This document shows positions 50,592-60,011 of a stretch of DNA of 64,000 nt, in pieces; position 1 is the stretch's first letter; each line of letters starts with the position of its first letter. Both the position numbers and the translations under genes were made by a program. The notes under the pieces were generated by a model that worked only from the letters and a program-made list of their open reading frames with translations, was not told the origin of the DNA and did not search any database. This DNA is from Micromonospora polyrhachis (GTDB lineage Bacteria; Actinomycetota; Actinomycetes; Mycobacteriales; Micromonosporaceae), in contig NZ_JACHJW010000001.1 in the NCBI RefSeq assembly GCF_014203835.1, positions 4,476,501 to 4,540,500 on the forward strand, in the 5' to 3' direction.

Positions 50592-51507
50592 GTTCTCACG
50601 AACGAGCCGAGTAGTCAGTTTGTGCAGGTGATCCCGCCTGCGGTCGATGATCCGGGCGTGAACACGGGCTACCTTCAGCCGGGCCTTGGCCCGGTTGATC
50701 GACCCTTTCTGCTTGCGGGCGAGCCGGCGCTGGGCGCGGGCGAGCCGGGCCCGGTCGGCACGTTCATGGCGCGGGTTGGTGATCTTCTCCCCGGTGGAGA
50801 GGGTGAGCAGGCTGTCGAGCCCGACGTCGATCCCGACCTGGCCGGTGGCGGCCGTCTGGGCGATCACGTCGTCGCACAGCAGGGCTACGAACCAGCGTCC
50901 AGCGGCGTCCTGCGACACCGTCACGGTCGACGGCGATACCCCCTCGGGCAACGGCCGCGACCACACGACGTCGAGGGGTTCAGCCATCTTCGCCAGGGTC
51001 AGCCGCCCGTCGCTGTGGTAGCGGAACGCGCTGGTGGTGTACTCGGCCGACTTGCGGGACTTCTTCCTGGACTTGAAGCTCGGGTACCGGGTGCGGTTGG
51101 CGAAAAAGTTGGTGAACGCGGTTTGCAGGTGCCGCAGGGCCTGCTGCAACGGCACGGAGGAGACCTCGTTGAGGAACGCCAACTCCTCGGTCTTCTTCCA
51201 CGCAGTGAGCATCGCGCTGGTGGCGTTGTAGTTGATCCGTTCCTGCCGCAGTGCCCATGCCTCGGTGCGGGCCTGCAACGCCATGTTGTAGACCTTCCGG
51301 ACGCAACCGAACGTGCACGACAACTCCGCCGCCTGCGCCTCGGTCGGGTAGAAGCGGTACTTGAACGCCCGCTTCACAGTCCTGGACACCACTCACACGC
51401 TGGACCGCTTACCGGTGAACCTTGTGGTGACGCGCGGGCAGACGCCTATCCGCCTTGGCGGCGAATCGGCTATCCCTGCCCTGCACCGCAGGAGTTCCGT
51501 TTCCTTT

Positions 51508-51523
51508 CCGGCATAAAGGCCGG
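51508..51523 (-). repeat. Left-end hairpin of the TnpB element
   Basis: CCGGC / GCCGG with ATAAAG loop, typical of the folded left end of IS200/IS605-type elements. It lies 22 bp upstream of the hom start codon, so it may also shape the hom leader. Confidence 0.5.
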
Positions 51524-51544
51524 AGCATCCACGGAAGGAATCCG

Positions 51545-52870
51545 ATGACAAGAGCTGTGCGGCTGGCGCTGTTGGGATGCGGCACGGTCGGTGCCGAGGT
51601 GGTCCGCCTGCTGCACGAGCAGGCCACCGACCTGGCCGCCCGGATCGGCGCTCCGTTGGAGATCGCCGGCATCGCCGTACGCCGGCTGGGCCGGGACCGG
51701 GGACCGCTACCGGTGGACCCGTCGCTGTTCACCACCGACGCCCTGAGCCTGGTGAAGCGGGACGACGTCGACGTGGTCGTCGAGGTGGTCGGCGGTATCG
51801 AGCCGGCCCGGACCTGGCTGGTCGAGGCGCTGCGGGCCGGCAAGAGCGTGGTCACCGCCAACAAGGCGCTGCTCGCCGAGGACGGCGGCACGCTGCACGA
51901 CGCGGCGCTCGACGGCGGTGCGGACCTCTACTACGAGGCGGCGGTGGCCGGGGCGATCCCGCTGCTGCGTCCGCTGCGCGAGTCGCTGCACGGCGACACG
52001 ATCACCCGGGTCACCGGCATCGTCAACGGCACCACCAACTTCATCCTTTCCGCGATGGACGCCACCGGGGCCGGTTTCGCCGAGGCGCTGGACGAGGCCA
52101 CCGAGCTGGGCTACGCCGAGGCCGACCCGACCGCCGACGTGGAGGGCTTCGACGCCGCCGCGAAGGCGGCGATCCTGGCGTCGCTGGCCTTCCACAGCCG
52201 GGTGGGGGCCGCCGACGTCTACCGGGAGGGCATCACCGAGGTCACCGCCGCCGACGTGGCCAGTGCCAAGGCGATGGGCTGCACCATCAAGCTGCTCTGC
52301 ATCGCCGCGCGTGGCCTGGACTCCACCGGCACCGAGTCGGTCAGCGTCCGGGTGCATCCGGCGATGATCCCGCTGAGCCATCCGCTGGCCAGCGTCGGTG
52401 ACGCGTTCAACGCGGTCTTCGTGGAGGCGGAGGCCGCCGGGCAGCTCATGTTCTACGGCCGGGGCGCGGGCGGGTCGCCGACCGCGAGCGCGGTGCTCGG
52501 CGACGTGGTGGCGGTGGCCCGTAACCGGCTCGCCGGGGTACGGGCGGCCAGCGAGTCGGCGTACGCGGCGCTGCCGGTGCGACCGATCGGCGAGGCGGTC
52601 ACCCGCTACCACATCAGCCTCGACGTGGCCGACCGGCCGGGTGTGCTGGCCGGGGTGGCCGGTGTCTTCGCTCGGCACGGCGTGTCGATCGCCACGGTGC
52701 GGCAGGCGCCGGCAGCGGGGGGTCCGGCCGGTCGGGGTGACGACGCGGTCCTGGTGATCGTCACGCACGCCGCTCCGGACGCCGCGCTGGCCGCCACCGT
52801 CGAGGAACTGCGCGGTCTGGACATCGTCGGATCGATCGCCAGTGTGCTGCGGGTGGAGGGCAGCCTCTGA
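51545..52870 (+). CDS. hom: Homoserine dehydrogenase
   Basis: ATG 51545 (AAGGAA upstream), 441 residues. NAD(P) Rossmann motif RLALLGCGTVGAEVVRLL; catalytic region VVTANKALLAEDGGTLHDAALDGGADLYYEAAVAGAIPLLRPLRESLHGD; the ITRVTGIVNGTTNFILSAMDATGAGFAEALDEATELGYAEADPTADVEGFDAAAKAAILA signature; a C-terminal ACT domain (RYHISLDVADRPGVLAGVAGVFARHGVSIATVRQAP) for threonine feedback. Reduces aspartate semialdehyde to homoserine. The TnpB element end lies close upstream. Confidence 0.96.
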   Translation: MTRAVRLALLGCGTVGAEVVRLLHEQATDLAARIGAPLEIAGIAVRRLGRDRGPLPVDPSLFTTDALSLVKRDDVDVVVEVVGGIEPARTWLVEALRAGKSVVTANKALLAEDGGTLHDAALDGGADLYYEAAVAGAIPLLRPLRESLHGDTITRVTGIVNGTTNFILSAMDATGAGFAEALDEATELGYAEADPTADVEGFDAAAKAAILASLAFHSRVGAADVYREGITEVTAADVASAKAMGCTIKLLCIAARGLDSTGTESVSVRVHPAMIPLSHPLASVGDAFNAVFVEAEAAGQLMFYGRGAGGSPTASAVLGDVVAVARNRLAGVRAASESAYAALPVRPIGEAVTRYHISLDVADRPGVLAGVAGVFARHGVSIATVRQAPAAGGPAGRGDDAVLVIVTHAAPDAALAATVEELRGLDIVGSIASVLRVEGSL

Positions 52871-53058
52871 CCTGGTTGCCGTTGCCGGAGCCCGCCGGGG
52901 CGGTGATGGGCTGTGCGCTGGGGCGGTGTGCCCGTGTGGTGGCGCAGATGGGAGCATCCCGACAGGTGGTTAATCGCGGGTGCGCCGCCGGCCGACCGGT
53001 CACGCTGGGGCAGGCTGGTAACCCGCCCGAGCAGGCGTGAGCAGGCAAGGAGATCGAG

Positions 53059-54108
53059 ATGTGGCGTGGTTTGATCGAGGCGTACCGGGATCGGCTGCCG
53101 GTCACCGAGTCCACGCCGGTCGTCACGCTGAACGAGGGGAACACGCCGCTGCTGCCGGCCCCCGCGCTCTCCTCGCGGATCGGTGCTGACGTCTACCTCA
53201 AGGTGGAGGGGGCCAACCCGACCGGGTCGTTCAAGGACCGGGGGATGACCCTGGCGGTCTCCAAGGCGATCGAGGCCGGCAACAAGGCAATTATCTGCGC
53301 GTCCACCGGCAACACCAGCGCCTCGGCCGCCGCGTACGCGGCCCGGGCCGGGATCACCTGTGCGGTCCTGGTACCGCAGGGCAAGATCGCGCTGGGCAAG
53401 CTGGCCCAGGCCCTGGTGCACGGGGCGAAGCTGTTGCAGGTCAGCGGTAACTTCGACGACTGCCTGGCGCTGGCCTCCAAGCTTTCTGTGGACTACCCGG
53501 TGGCGTTGGTCAACTCGGTCAACATCGACCGGTTGCACGGTCAGAAGACCGCAGCGTTCGAGATCGTCGAGGCGCTGGGCGACGCCCCGGACATCCACTG
53601 CCTGCCGGTCGGCAACGCCGGCAACATCGCCGCGTACTGGCTGGGCTACCAGGAGGACGCGGCGGCGGGCAACGCCGGGAAGACCCCGAAGATGTACGGC
53701 TTCCAGGCGGCCGGGGCCGCGCCGATCGTCAACGGCGCGGCGGTACGGGAGCCGTCCACGATCGCCACCGCGATCCGGATCGGCAACCCGGCGAGCTGGA
53801 CCAAGGCACTGGATGCGCGGGACGCCTCGGGCGGGCTGATCGCGGCCGTGACCGACCGGGAGATCCTCAGCGCGTACCGGCTGTTGGCCCGGCAGGTCGG
53901 CGTCTTCGTGGAGTTGGGCAGCGCGGCCAGCGTGGCCGGCCTGTTGCAGCAGGCCGAGGCGGGCCGGGTGCCGCGTGGCTCGACCGTGGTCTGCACCGTC
54001 ACCGGGCACGGCCTCAAGGATCCGGAGTGGGCGATCTCCACCGCACCCGCGCCGACCACCATCAAGAACGACGTACTGGCCGCCGCCCGCGCACTCGACC
54101 TCGCCTGA
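53059..54108 (+). CDS. thrC: Threonine synthase
   Basis: ATG 53059 follows AAGGAG. 349 residues of the short (class II-like) type. PLP site: [20 protein letters not shown] (Lys in SFKDRG), then [34 protein letters not shown] (phosphate loop GNAGN) and [40 protein letters not shown]. Converts phosphohomoserine to threonine. Hom lies 188 bp upstream; thrB, the usual next gene, is 8.96 kb away. Confidence 0.96.
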   Translation: MWRGLIEAYRDRLPVTESTPVVTLNEGNTPLLPAPALSSRIGADVYLKVEGANPTGSFKDRGMTLAVSKAIEAGNKAIICASTGNTSASAAAYAARAGITCAVLVPQGKIALGKLAQALVHGAKLLQVSGNFDDCLALASKLSVDYPVALVNSVNIDRLHGQKTAAFEIVEALGDAPDIHCLPVGNAGNIAAYWLGYQEDAAAGNAGKTPKMYGFQAAGAAPIVNGAAVREPSTIATAIRIGNPASWTKALDARDASGGLIAAVTDREILSAYRLLARQVGVFVELGSAASVAGLLQQAEAGRVPRGSTVVCTVTGHGLKDPEWAISTAPAPTTIKNDVLAAARALDLA

Positions 54109-54114
54109 GTGTGG

Positions 54115-54129
54115 GGAAGGGTCCCTTCC
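54115..54129 (+). terminator. Terminator after thrC
   Basis: Short palindrome GGAAGGGTCCCTTCC, 6 bp after the thrC stop. Similar hairpins recur in this genome region (55439-55455). Confidence 0.6.
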
Positions 54130-54159
54130 GGTCGGGAAAGGCGGCGGATTCCAGGGGTC

Positions 54160-55415
54160 GTTGCAACACAGGTGATCAACTGGCTTCGGTCAGAAGCTTA
54201 GCGATGCGCTCGGCTGGGGTGTCCCAGCCGAGTGTTTTGCGTGGTCGGCCGTTGAGTTCGGCGGCGACGGCGGCGAGGTGCTCCGGGGCGTGGACGGCGA
54301 GGTCGGTGCCTTTGGGGAAGTACTGGCGAAGCAGACCGTTGGTGTTCTCGTTGGAGCCGCGTTGCCAGGGCGAGTGTGGATCACAGAAGTAGACGGGAAT
54401 GTCCGCAGCGGTGCTGAACTGGTGGTGCAGGGCCATTTCGGTGCCTTGGTCCCAGGTCAGGGATCGTTTGAGGTGGGCCGGCAGGGTGGCGACGGTGGCC
54501 TGCAGCGCGTCACGGACACGCTCAGCGGTACGACCGCGACCCAGGTGCACCAACAGGACGTAGCGGGTAGCGCGTTCCACCAGGGTGCCGATGGCCGAGG
54601 CGCTGTCCTTACCGATGATGAGGTCGCCTTCCCAGTGGCCGGGCACGGCCCGGTCGTCGGCTTCGGCGGGCCGGTCGCTGATCATCACCATGGGCGCGGT
54701 GAAGCGAGGCTGACGTTGTCCGGGTTGGCGGCGCGGGCGGCGGACCGCGCGGCCGGTACGCAGCGCCCGAGTCAGCTCGCGGCGTAGCTCACCGCGTCCC
54801 TGCACGTAGAGCGCCTGGTAGATCGTTTCGTGGGTCACGTGCATCCCTGGCTGGTCGGGGAAGTCTCGCCGCAACCGTTGCACGATCTGTTCCGGGCTCC
54901 ACTTACGGTCCAAGCCGTCCTGCACTGCCTGGCGTAGCCGCGGGTTCGCGGCGAGCTTGCCCGTCTTCGGCCGTGGGCGCCGCTGTTCGGCCCGTGCCTG
55001 AGCCGCGTGAGGGCGGTAGTCCCCTGTCCCGGGATGGGCATTACGGCGCAGTTCACGGCTGATCGTGGACGGATCCCGCCCCACCTCGGCTGCGATCGAC
55101 CGAAGCGACCTGCCCTCGCGCCGCAGGTCAGCGATCAGGATCCGGTCGTCCACGGACAGAAACCGACCGGAGGAAGTCCCGGGCCGGGCAGGAGGTTGCG
55201 CCTCCTGCCCGGCCCGGGACTTCCGCCCGTGCCGCCAACGATGGCCAGTACGCCGGTTGACCCCGACGATCCGACACGCCTGTGCGGTACCTACACCCTG
55301 CGCCACAAGATCAAGATAAGCCTGACGCTCAGCATGCAACTTCTTCCGGCCCTGAGGCGCCCGGTCCTTACGGATCTCGAACACTGCAACTCCTGAACAG
55401 ATCAGGTGTTGCAAC
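54160..55415 (-). mobile_element. IS30-family element
   Basis: Terminal repeats: GTTGCAACAC at 54160 and its complement ending at 55415, with further partial matches (TGATC at the inner edge). 1256 bp with one transposase. I see no convincing short target duplication. It lies between the thrC terminator and a near-identical hairpin at 55439. Confidence 0.85.
54176..55384 (-). CDS. IS30-family transposase
   Basis: GTG 55384 follows TCAGGAG at 5 nt, preferred to the TTG at 55414 in the inverted repeat; 402 residues. HTH regions (QGVGTAQACRIVGVNRRTGHRWRHG; RSLRSIAAEVGRDPSTISRELRRNAHP) and an IS30 DDE core: VPGHWEGDLIIGKDSASAIGTLVERATRY (first D), LTWDQGTEMALHHQF (second D), DPHSPWQRGSNENTNGLLRQYFPKGTDL (E). 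All acidic residues are present, so it may be active. Confidence 0.93.
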   Translation of the reverse strand: MFEIRKDRAPQGRKKLHAERQAYLDLVAQGVGTAQACRIVGVNRRTGHRWRHGRKSRAGQEAQPPARPGTSSGRFLSVDDRILIADLRREGRSLRSIAAEVGRDPSTISRELRRNAHPGTGDYRPHAAQARAEQRRPRPKTGKLAANPRLRQAVQDGLDRKWSPEQIVQRLRRDFPDQPGMHVTHETIYQALYVQGRGELRRELTRALRTGRAVRRPRRQPGQRQPRFTAPMVMISDRPAEADDRAVPGHWEGDLIIGKDSASAIGTLVERATRYVLLVHLGRGRTAERVRDALQATVATLPAHLKRSLTWDQGTEMALHHQFSTAADIPVYFCDPHSPWQRGSNENTNGLLRQYFPKGTDLAVHAPEHLAAVAAELNGRPRKTLGWDTPAERIAKLLTEAS

Positions 55416-55438
55416 CACCACTAGAACTCAAGGGCGCC

Positions 55439-55455
55439 AGGAAGGGGCCCTTCCT
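55439..55455. terminator. Palindromic terminator right of the IS30 element
   Basis: AGGAAGGGGCCCTTCCT, a perfect palindrome. The 205 bp that follow lead to the RND gene; no other gene is seen in 55456-55660. Confidence 0.55.
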
Positions 55456-55660
55456 AACATCCGATCACTGAGAGTGGGCTGAGGAGCCTTACCTCGACGG
55501 GCGCGCTGGGCTGGGACAATCACGCCCACCGCCCCCGGTGCAGGGGCTGTGTCCCCCGCTCCCGAATCAGTTGCCCGGATCGGGCAGTATTTGTCGCCGA
55601 GTCTCGCCGCCCGCTGTCGGGGTGGTCTCTTAACTAGCTTCCCCGGGAGGAAGCCCGATC

Positions 55661-58600
55661 ATGTCGTTGCTTGCCAGATTCAGTCTCGCCAACCGAGGCC
55701 TGGTCGCCCTCATCGCGGTGGTGCTTACGGGGTTCGGACTGTTCGCCGTCCCATCGCTGAAGCAACAACTCCTACCGTCGCTGGAGTATCCCGGCGCGTT
55801 CGTCATCGCCGCCTATCCGGGTGCCGCACCGGAGATCGTCGAGGCGCAGGTCACCGAACCGATCGAGAACAGCATCCAGGGGATCGCCGGACTCAACAAG
55901 GTCACCTCGACCTCCCGTGAGGGCGTGGCGACCATCCAGGTGGAGTACGAGTTCGGTACCGACATCGACGCCGCGGTCAACAAGATGCAGACCGCGCTTG
56001 GTCGCATCGCGAGTCAGCTGCCCGAAGGTGTCGAACCGACGGTGCTCACCGGCACCACCGACGACCTGCCTGCGGTGATCCTGGCGGCCGGCGGTGGCGG
56101 GGACGAGCGGGCGCTGGCCGACAAGTTGCGCAACGCGGTCGTACCCGAACTGGAGGCCATCGACGGCGTCCGTACCGTCGAGGTGACCGGGGCGCGGGAC
56201 CAGAGCGTGGTCATCACCCCGGACCCGGTGAAGCTGGCCAAGGCCAAGGTCCAACCGACCGCGATTGCCGGTGCGTTGCAGGCCAACGGGGTCTCCATCC
56301 CGGCCGGCACGCTGACCGGTCCGGAGCGGAGCCTGACCGTGCAGGTCGGCAGCCGGATCGAGACGCTGGACGAGCTGCGCGGTATCTATCTGACCGCGCC
56401 CGGCGCCCCGCCGGTCCGGTTGGGCGACATCGCCACCGTCGAGCAGCAGCTCGACGCGCCGACCTCGTACACGCGGACCAACGGCAAGGACAGCCTCGGC
56501 ATCGCGGTCACCGCCAAGCCGGACGGTAACGCGGTGCAGATCTCGCACGACATCCGGGACCGGCTCGCCGATCTGCGTACGGCGTCCGGGGCCGAACTCA
56601 ACGTGGTCCTGGACCAGGCGCCGTACGTCGAGAAGTCGATCAAGAGCCTCACCACCGAGGGCCTGCTGGGCCTGGTGATGGCGGTACTGGTCATCCTGGT
56701 CTTCCTGCTGTCGGTGCGGTCCACCCTGGTCACCGCGGTCTCCATCCCGCTGTCGATGGTGGTGGCGCTGCTGGCCCTGTGGATCGGGGACTACTCGCTC
56801 AACCTGCTCACCCTCGGCGCGCTGACCATCGCGGTGGGCCGGGTGGTCGACGACTCGATCGTCGTACTGGAGAACATCAAACGACATCTCGGGTACGGCG
56901 AGCGCAAGCGTGAAGCGATCATCAAGGGCGTACGCGAGGTGGCCGGCGCGGTGACCGCCTCCACCCTGACCACGGTGGCGGTCTTCGCCCCGATCGCCCT
57001 GGTGGGCGGCTTCGTCGGGCAGATCTTCGCGCCGTTCGCGATCACCGTGACGGTGGCCCTGCTGGCCTCGCTGCTGGTGTCGCTGACCGTCATCCCGGTG
57101 CTGTCCTACTGGTTCCTCAAGCCGGCCACTGGCGTGGACGCCGAGGCGGTACGCCAGGCGGCCGAGGAGAAGGAGCTGCGTGACCCGTTGCAGCGCCGCT
57201 ACCTGCCGGTGATCGAGTTCGCCACCCGGCGGCGCTGGCTCACCCTCGGGTTGGGCCTGTTGGTGCTGATCGGCACCTTCGGGCTCTCCACCGGGCTCAA
57301 GACCAACTTCCTGGACCAGTCCGGGCAGGACACCCTGAGCTTCTCCCAGGAGATGCCGGTCGGCACCAGCCTGGCGGCCACCGACGCGGCGGCCCGCAAG
57401 GTCGAGGAGGTGCTGGCCCGCACGCCGGAGGTGACGACCTACCAGGTCACCGTGGGTGGCGGCGGAATGCCATGGGAGTCCGGCGGCAGCAAGTCGAGCT
57501 TCTCACTCGCCCTGACCGAGGACGCCGACGCGGAACAGCTCACCGAGCGGTTGCGGACCGAGCTGACCGCGCTGAATGCCGGCGAGATCAGCTTCGGCGC
57601 CGGCGGTGGCGCCGGCATGGGGTCGACCAACCAGGTCGCGGTCGTCGTGCAGGCGTCCGACCCGGAGGTGCTGACCCGGGCGGCCGAGCAGGCGCAGCAG
57701 GCGATGGCAGAGACGCCCGACGTGGCGGATGTGAGCACCAACCTGACCGGGAACTCCCCCCGGATCGAGGTCGTGGTGGACCGGGCTGCGGCGGCGAGGG
57801 TCGGCATGTCCGAGGCGGCCGTCGGCCAGCTCGTTGCGCAGGTGTTCCGGGGCAGCCCGGTGGGCCGGGTGGTGCTCGACAACGAGCAGCAGGACGTGGT
57901 GCTGCGGCTCGGTGCCGGGCCGACCTCGGTCGAGGCGCTGCGGGCGTTGCCGATCGGACCGGTGAAGCTGGACGACATCGCCGAGATTAGCGAGGTCAAG
58001 GGCCCTCTGGAGGTCACCCGGATCGACGGCGACCGGAGCGCCACCGTCACCGGTACGGCCACCGGTAGCAACCTGGGCGAGACCACCGAGGCATTGAAGG
58101 AGCGGCTGGACAAGCTCGACGTGCCGGGTGCCACCTTCACGCTGGCCGGGGTCAGCGCCGACCAGGAGGAGGCCTTCGCCGACCTGGGGCTGGCCGTACT
58201 CGCCGCCATCGCGATCGTCTTCCTGATCATGGTGGCCACCTTCCGGAGCCTGATCCAGCCGCTGATCCTGCTGGTCTCCATCCCGTTCGCGGCGACCGGT
58301 GCGATCGGACTGCTGCTGGCCACCGGCACGCCGCTGGGCGTACCGGCGCTGATCGGCGTGCTGATGCTGGTCGGCATCGTGGTGACCAACGCCATCGTGC
58401 TGTTGGACCTGGTCAACCAGTACCGCGACCAGGGCATGGGGGTACGCGAGGCGGTGATCGAGGGCGGTCGGCGACGACTGCGGCCGATCCTGATGACCGC
58501 GATCGCGACCATCTTCGCGCTGCTGCCGATGGCCTTCGGGCTGACCGGCGAGGGCGGCTTCATCTCCCAGCCGCTCGCGATCGTCGTGATCGGTGGGCTG

Positions 58601-58957
58601 ATCAGCTCGACGCTGCTGACGCTGGTGCTGGTGCCGACGCTCTACACGATGGTGGAGAACACCAAGGAGCGGATTCGGCGGCGGCGGTCCGGTGGTGGGG
58701 CGGGTGACCCGGCCGGACCCGTCGGGACGACCGAGGAACCGGCCGGGGTCGTTTCGTCCACTGTGACCTCGAATGGTGCGCAGGCTCCGGTCGTGGCGTC
58801 GGGCGATGGCCCGGATCGGGTGGAGTCACCGGTGTCGGCCGCCACCTCGGCGGAGGCCCGACCGGCACCCTCCGGTGCGCTGGTCGACGGAACGGACCAG
58901 TTCGAGGTGCTGCGTCTGCCAAAGAGTCGCAGGTCACCGTTGCCTCCTTCGGAGTAG
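55661..58957 (+). CDS. RND efflux pump inner-membrane protein (AcrB/HAE-type)
   Basis: ATG 55661 follows GGAGGAAG. 1098 residues. N-terminal helix RFSLANRGLVALIAVVLTGFGLFAVPSLKQQLLPSLEYPGAFVIAAYPGAAPEIVEAQVTEPIENSIQGI is AcrB-like; TM4 has the proton-relay pair in GRVVDDSIVVLENIKRHL. Two large extracytoplasmic loops, twelve predicted membrane helices, and the duplicated second half (VFLIMVATFRSLIQPLILLVSIPFAATGAIGLLLATGTPLGVPALIGVLMLVGIVVTNAIVLLDLVNQYRDQG) are present. It carries a long cytoplasmic Ala/Pro/Ser tail of about 85 residues. No adaptor or outer-membrane partner is needed in a monoderm. Exports hydrophobic compounds. The gene precedes a deacetylase and an MFS gene. Confidence 0.9.
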   Translation: MSLLARFSLANRGLVALIAVVLTGFGLFAVPSLKQQLLPSLEYPGAFVIAAYPGAAPEIVEAQVTEPIENSIQGIAGLNKVTSTSREGVATIQVEYEFGTDIDAAVNKMQTALGRIASQLPEGVEPTVLTGTTDDLPAVILAAGGGGDERALADKLRNAVVPELEAIDGVRTVEVTGARDQSVVITPDPVKLAKAKVQPTAIAGALQANGVSIPAGTLTGPERSLTVQVGSRIETLDELRGIYLTAPGAPPVRLGDIATVEQQLDAPTSYTRTNGKDSLGIAVTAKPDGNAVQISHDIRDRLADLRTASGAELNVVLDQAPYVEKSIKSLTTEGLLGLVMAVLVILVFLLSVRSTLVTAVSIPLSMVVALLALWIGDYSLNLLTLGALTIAVGRVVDDSIVVLENIKRHLGYGERKREAIIKGVREVAGAVTASTLTTVAVFAPIALVGGFVGQIFAPFAITVTVALLASLLVSLTVIPVLSYWFLKPATGVDAEAVRQAAEEKELRDPLQRRYLPVIEFATRRRWLTLGLGLLVLIGTFGLSTGLKTNFLDQSGQDTLSFSQEMPVGTSLAATDAAARKVEEVLARTPEVTTYQVTVGGGGMPWESGGSKSSFSLALTEDADAEQLTERLRTELTALNAGEISFGAGGGAGMGSTNQVAVVVQASDPEVLTRAAEQAQQAMAETPDVADVSTNLTGNSPRIEVVVDRAAAARVGMSEAAVGQLVAQVFRGSPVGRVVLDNEQQDVVLRLGAGPTSVEALRALPIGPVKLDDIAEISEVKGPLEVTRIDGDRSATVTGTATGSNLGETTEALKERLDKLDVPGATFTLAGVSADQEEAFADLGLAVLAAIAIVFLIMVATFRSLIQPLILLVSIPFAATGAIGLLLATGTPLGVPALIGVLMLVGIVVTNAIVLLDLVNQYRDQGMGVREAVIEGGRRRLRPILMTAIATIFALLPMAFGLTGEGGFISQPLAIVVIGGLISSTLLTLVLVPTLYTMVENTKERIRRRRSGGGAGDPAGPVGTTEEPAGVVSSTVTSNGAQAPVVASGDGPDRVESPVSAATSAEARPAPSGALVDGTDQFEVLRLPKSRRSPLPPSE

Positions 58958-58980
58958 CGGCGCACCCTATGCTCAACGGC

Positions 58981-59009
58981 GTCCCGCTGACGGTCATCGT
59001 CGGCGGGAC
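58981..59009 (+). terminator. Terminator after the RND gene
   Basis: GTCCCGC (58981-58987) pairs with GCGGGAC (59003-59009) around a 15-nt loop that can itself pair partly. 24 bp after the stop. Confidence 0.55.
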
Positions 59010-59035
59010 GTCGTTGGCTTTGGTGATGGGGGGCC

Positions 59036-59968
59036 ATGGTGAGCGTCGAGGGTAGGGAACAGACCGGGCGCGGGTGGGTGCCCGCGCCGCGCCGACCCGA
59101 GCCGGGGGACGGTCGACCGGTCGAGGCCGGACCGGTCGAAACCGGATCAGGCGAGGCCGGACCGGGCGGTAACACCCGTCGCCGAACCATATTGCGGCGG
59201 GCCGCGCTGGTGGCGGCGGGCGCGGGGGTGGGGGCGGTGGCGTTTGCCGAGGCGGCCCACGTCGTCGACCGTAAGCTGCCGATCCGGGGCGGTGCCGCAG
59301 GGGCGACGGTGGCCAGCCGGGACCGGCATCCGGGCGCGGGGCAGGTGCTGGTCACCTGGGCGGGGCCGACCGACCAGAAGTTGGTGGCACTGACCTTCGA
59401 CGACGGTCCCCGTCCGAATTGGACGAACACGGTGCTGGACACCCTCCAGCGGTACGACGTGCCGGCCACCTTCTTCCTCGTGGGCCGGCGGGTACGCAAG
59501 TACGCGTCGGTGCTGACCGGCCGGATGGGCCGGCACGAGGTGGGCAACCACACCTGGAACCACCGGGACATGGCTCGGGTCGACGCCGAGGAGGCGTACC
59601 GGGACCTGTCCCGCGCGCACGAGGCGATCGCCGAGGTGACCGGACAGGAGGCGGCTCTGCTCCGGCCGCCGTACGGACACCTGGGCGGTGGAGCGGTGCT
59701 GGCGGCGGCGCGGATGGACTACCGGATCGTGCTGTGGTCGTTGCAGATGCTGGAGTCGAAGTTCCCGGACGATCCGGTCGGGCACGCCCGGCACATGGTG
59801 GAGCACACCGAGCCGGGTTCGATCCTGCTCGCGCACGATGTCGGGCCGCAGGACCGGCTGGTCGCGATCCGGGGACTACCCGACATGATCATCGGTTTGC
59901 GGGCCCGAGGTTTCGAGTTCGTGACCGTGTCCCAGTTGATGGCAGCGCAGGCCAAGGTTCATCTCTGA
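59036..59968 (+). CDS. Polysaccharide deacetylase (NodB domain)
   Basis: ATG 59036 follows GGGGGG. 310 residues. An Arg-rich N-terminus and hydrophobic stretch (NTRRRTILRRAALVAAGAGVGAVAFAEAAHVV) look like a Tat-type or anchor segment. NodB motifs: VALTFDDGPRPNWTNTVLDTLQRYDVPATFFLVGRRV (motif 1, DD metal/catalytic), GHEVGNHTWNHRDM-like motif 2 (H-x4-H), LLRPPYGHLGG (motif 3, R-P-P-Y), WSLQ and ILLAHDVG (motif 5). It removes acetyl groups from peptidoglycan or another surface glycan. Confidence 0.9.
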   Translation: MVSVEGREQTGRGWVPAPRRPEPGDGRPVEAGPVETGSGEAGPGGNTRRRTILRRAALVAAGAGVGAVAFAEAAHVVDRKLPIRGGAAGATVASRDRHPGAGQVLVTWAGPTDQKLVALTFDDGPRPNWTNTVLDTLQRYDVPATFFLVGRRVRKYASVLTGRMGRHEVGNHTWNHRDMARVDAEEAYRDLSRAHEAIAEVTGQEAALLRPPYGHLGGGAVLAAARMDYRIVLWSLQMLESKFPDDPVGHARHMVEHTEPGSILLAHDVGPQDRLVAIRGLPDMIIGLRARGFEFVTVSQLMAAQAKVHL

Positions 59969-60011
59969 CCGCCGCCCTCCCGGTCGCGGTGCCCGAGTAT
60001 GGTTCCGGTAC

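Larger units (their letters stand above)
48849..51392 (-). pseudogene. tnpB: tnpB (RuvC-like RNA-guided nuclease) split by IS110
   Basis: Two in-phase parts: 50592-51392 (267 codons, ...DVGLDSLLTLS...HKLTTRLVREN) and 48849-49259 (QTIVIEDLTVRNMVRNHTLARAI...). Joined, they form a 403-residue TnpB with the complete RuvC triad (D in QVGIDVGLD, E in VIED, D in HDRDVNAARNIL) and the CSTCGA...CRCGS zinc ribbon. The join restores LVRENQTIVIED without frame error, so the insertion is clean and fairly recent. GTG 51392 is the start; GTG 51389 is equal. Until the IS110 is excised no full TnpB can be made. Confidence 0.85.
48831..51525 (-). mobile_element. TnpB-only IS200/IS605-type element, interrupted by an IS110 element
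   Basis: The right end carries the typical TnpB-element terminus on the minus strand: a hairpin after the tnpB stop (GGGAATCCCCGCCCGTTAAG...) and the end GGTGGAGAATGTCAA at 48831. The left end has a hairpin CCGGC-ATAAAG-GCCGG (51508-51523), just before the hom ribosome site; its outer limit is not exact. No tnpA is present. The element lies between lysA and hom, with an IS110 element at 49260-50591 inside it. Confidence 0.78.

Noticed and set aside
48831-51548. A 905-codon open frame on the plus strand
   Set aside because: It is antisense to tnpB and the IS110 transposase, and has no family-like features.
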